Source of the DNA: Flavobacteriaceae bacterium TMED68
GTDB taxonomy: Bacteria > Bacteroidota > Bacteroidia > Flavobacteriales > Flavobacteriaceae
Direction: 5' to 3'
Length of the DNA stretch: 6,429 nt
Assembly (NCBI GenBank): GCA_002167525.1
Contig: NHDV01000007.1
Span: 84,951-91,379 of the forward strand
Positions within the stretch are counted from its first letter, which is position 1. Every line of letters starts with the position of its first letter. The notes below the pieces were generated by a model. That model saw only the letters and a program-made list of their open reading frames with translations. It did no database searches and was not told the DNA's origin. The position numbers and the translations under genes were made by a program. Positions 6,326 through 6,429 of the stretch are shown one piece after another.

Positions 6326-6429
6326 ATGATAAATTCTAAAGATCCAATTAAAATTGTCTTTTTTGGCACACCAGAATTTGCAAGATTTTGCCTTAAGGAA
6401 TTATTTAGTAATGGATTTATTATTAGGGC
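6326..6429 (+). CDS. fmt: Methionyl-tRNA formyltransferase (Fmt), N-terminal part, cut by the window end
   Basis: The last 104 bases encode 34 codons of the Fmt N-terminus: a short variable lead, then KIVFFGTPEFARFCLKEL (residues 9-26). The core I-V-F-F-G-T-P-E-F-A is the highly conserved first strand and loop of the Rossmann-like formyltransferase domain. Fmt transfers the formyl group from 10-formyl-tetrahydrofolate to the amino group of Met-tRNA(fMet) in the cytoplasm, making the initiator for translation. The ATG at 6326 is the only ATG in this frame close upstream of the motif and gives the expected N-terminal length. The full enzyme is about 310-320 residues, so some 90 percent lies beyond the window. 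Related formyltransferases such as PurN or ArnA share the fold, but FFGTPEFA points to Fmt. It lies 110 bp after the ATPase gene in the same direction. Confidence 0.93.
   Translation, partial: MINSKDPIKIVFFGTPEFARFCLKELFSNGFIIR

Noticed and set aside
1..6429. CRISPR arrays, insertion sequences, tRNA/rRNA genes, attachment sites
   Set aside because: No regularly spaced repeats, terminal inverted repeats, transposase motifs or tRNA-like cloverleaf sequences were found on reading through the window.

Overview
The window is strongly AT-rich, gene-dense DNA with short intergenic gaps. It most likely comes from a marine or aquatic member of the Bacteroidota (Flavobacteriia-like). The evidence is gene content: DUF4290, DUF2805/TIGR03643, a DUF493 protein and a PF13521-type P-loop protein are typical of that phylum. 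MurA carries the 'PGGD' active-site loop, which I recall as usual in Bacteroidota. One promoter candidate has the exact Bacteroidota -7 form TAnnTTTG. TGA is used as a stop, so the standard bacterial code applies. The exact taxon cannot be fixed from the sequence alone.

Region 1 (1-3202, + strand) is a tight three-gene light-related cluster. It starts with a PF04244-type photolyase/cryptochrome-related protein whose 5' end lies outside the window. A second, classical-fold photolyase/cryptochrome (PF00875 + PF03441) follows after 14 bp, and a small DUF2805 protein after a further 3 bp. Both flavoproteins lack residues that define their best-studied relatives. The first lacks the four cysteines of the Fe-S cluster. 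In a hand alignment, the second lacks several residues that contact the pyrimidine dimer in E. coli photolyase, and two of the three tryptophans of the electron-transfer triad. The cluster therefore looks like a UV/blue-light repair or sensing operon of unsettled chemistry, with a small helix-turn-helix-like partner.

Region 2 (3298-5636, - strand) converges on region 1 across a 95-bp AT-rich spacer. In its own direction of transcription it reads DUF493 protein, DUF4290 protein, murA. DUF4290 and murA are 5 bp apart and surely co-transcribed. MurA makes the first committed step of peptidoglycan synthesis. Its catalytic cysteine is replaced by aspartate, the configuration known to give intrinsic fosfomycin resistance in other bacteria.

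Region 3 (5661-6429, + strand) diverges from DUF493 across only 24 bp. It holds a small P-loop NTPase/kinase-like protein, then a 110-bp spacer, then the first 34 codons of fmt (methionyl-tRNA formyltransferase), cut by the window end. No tRNA, rRNA, CRISPR array, insertion sequence or other mobile element was seen. There is no gene-free stretch longer than about 110 bp.
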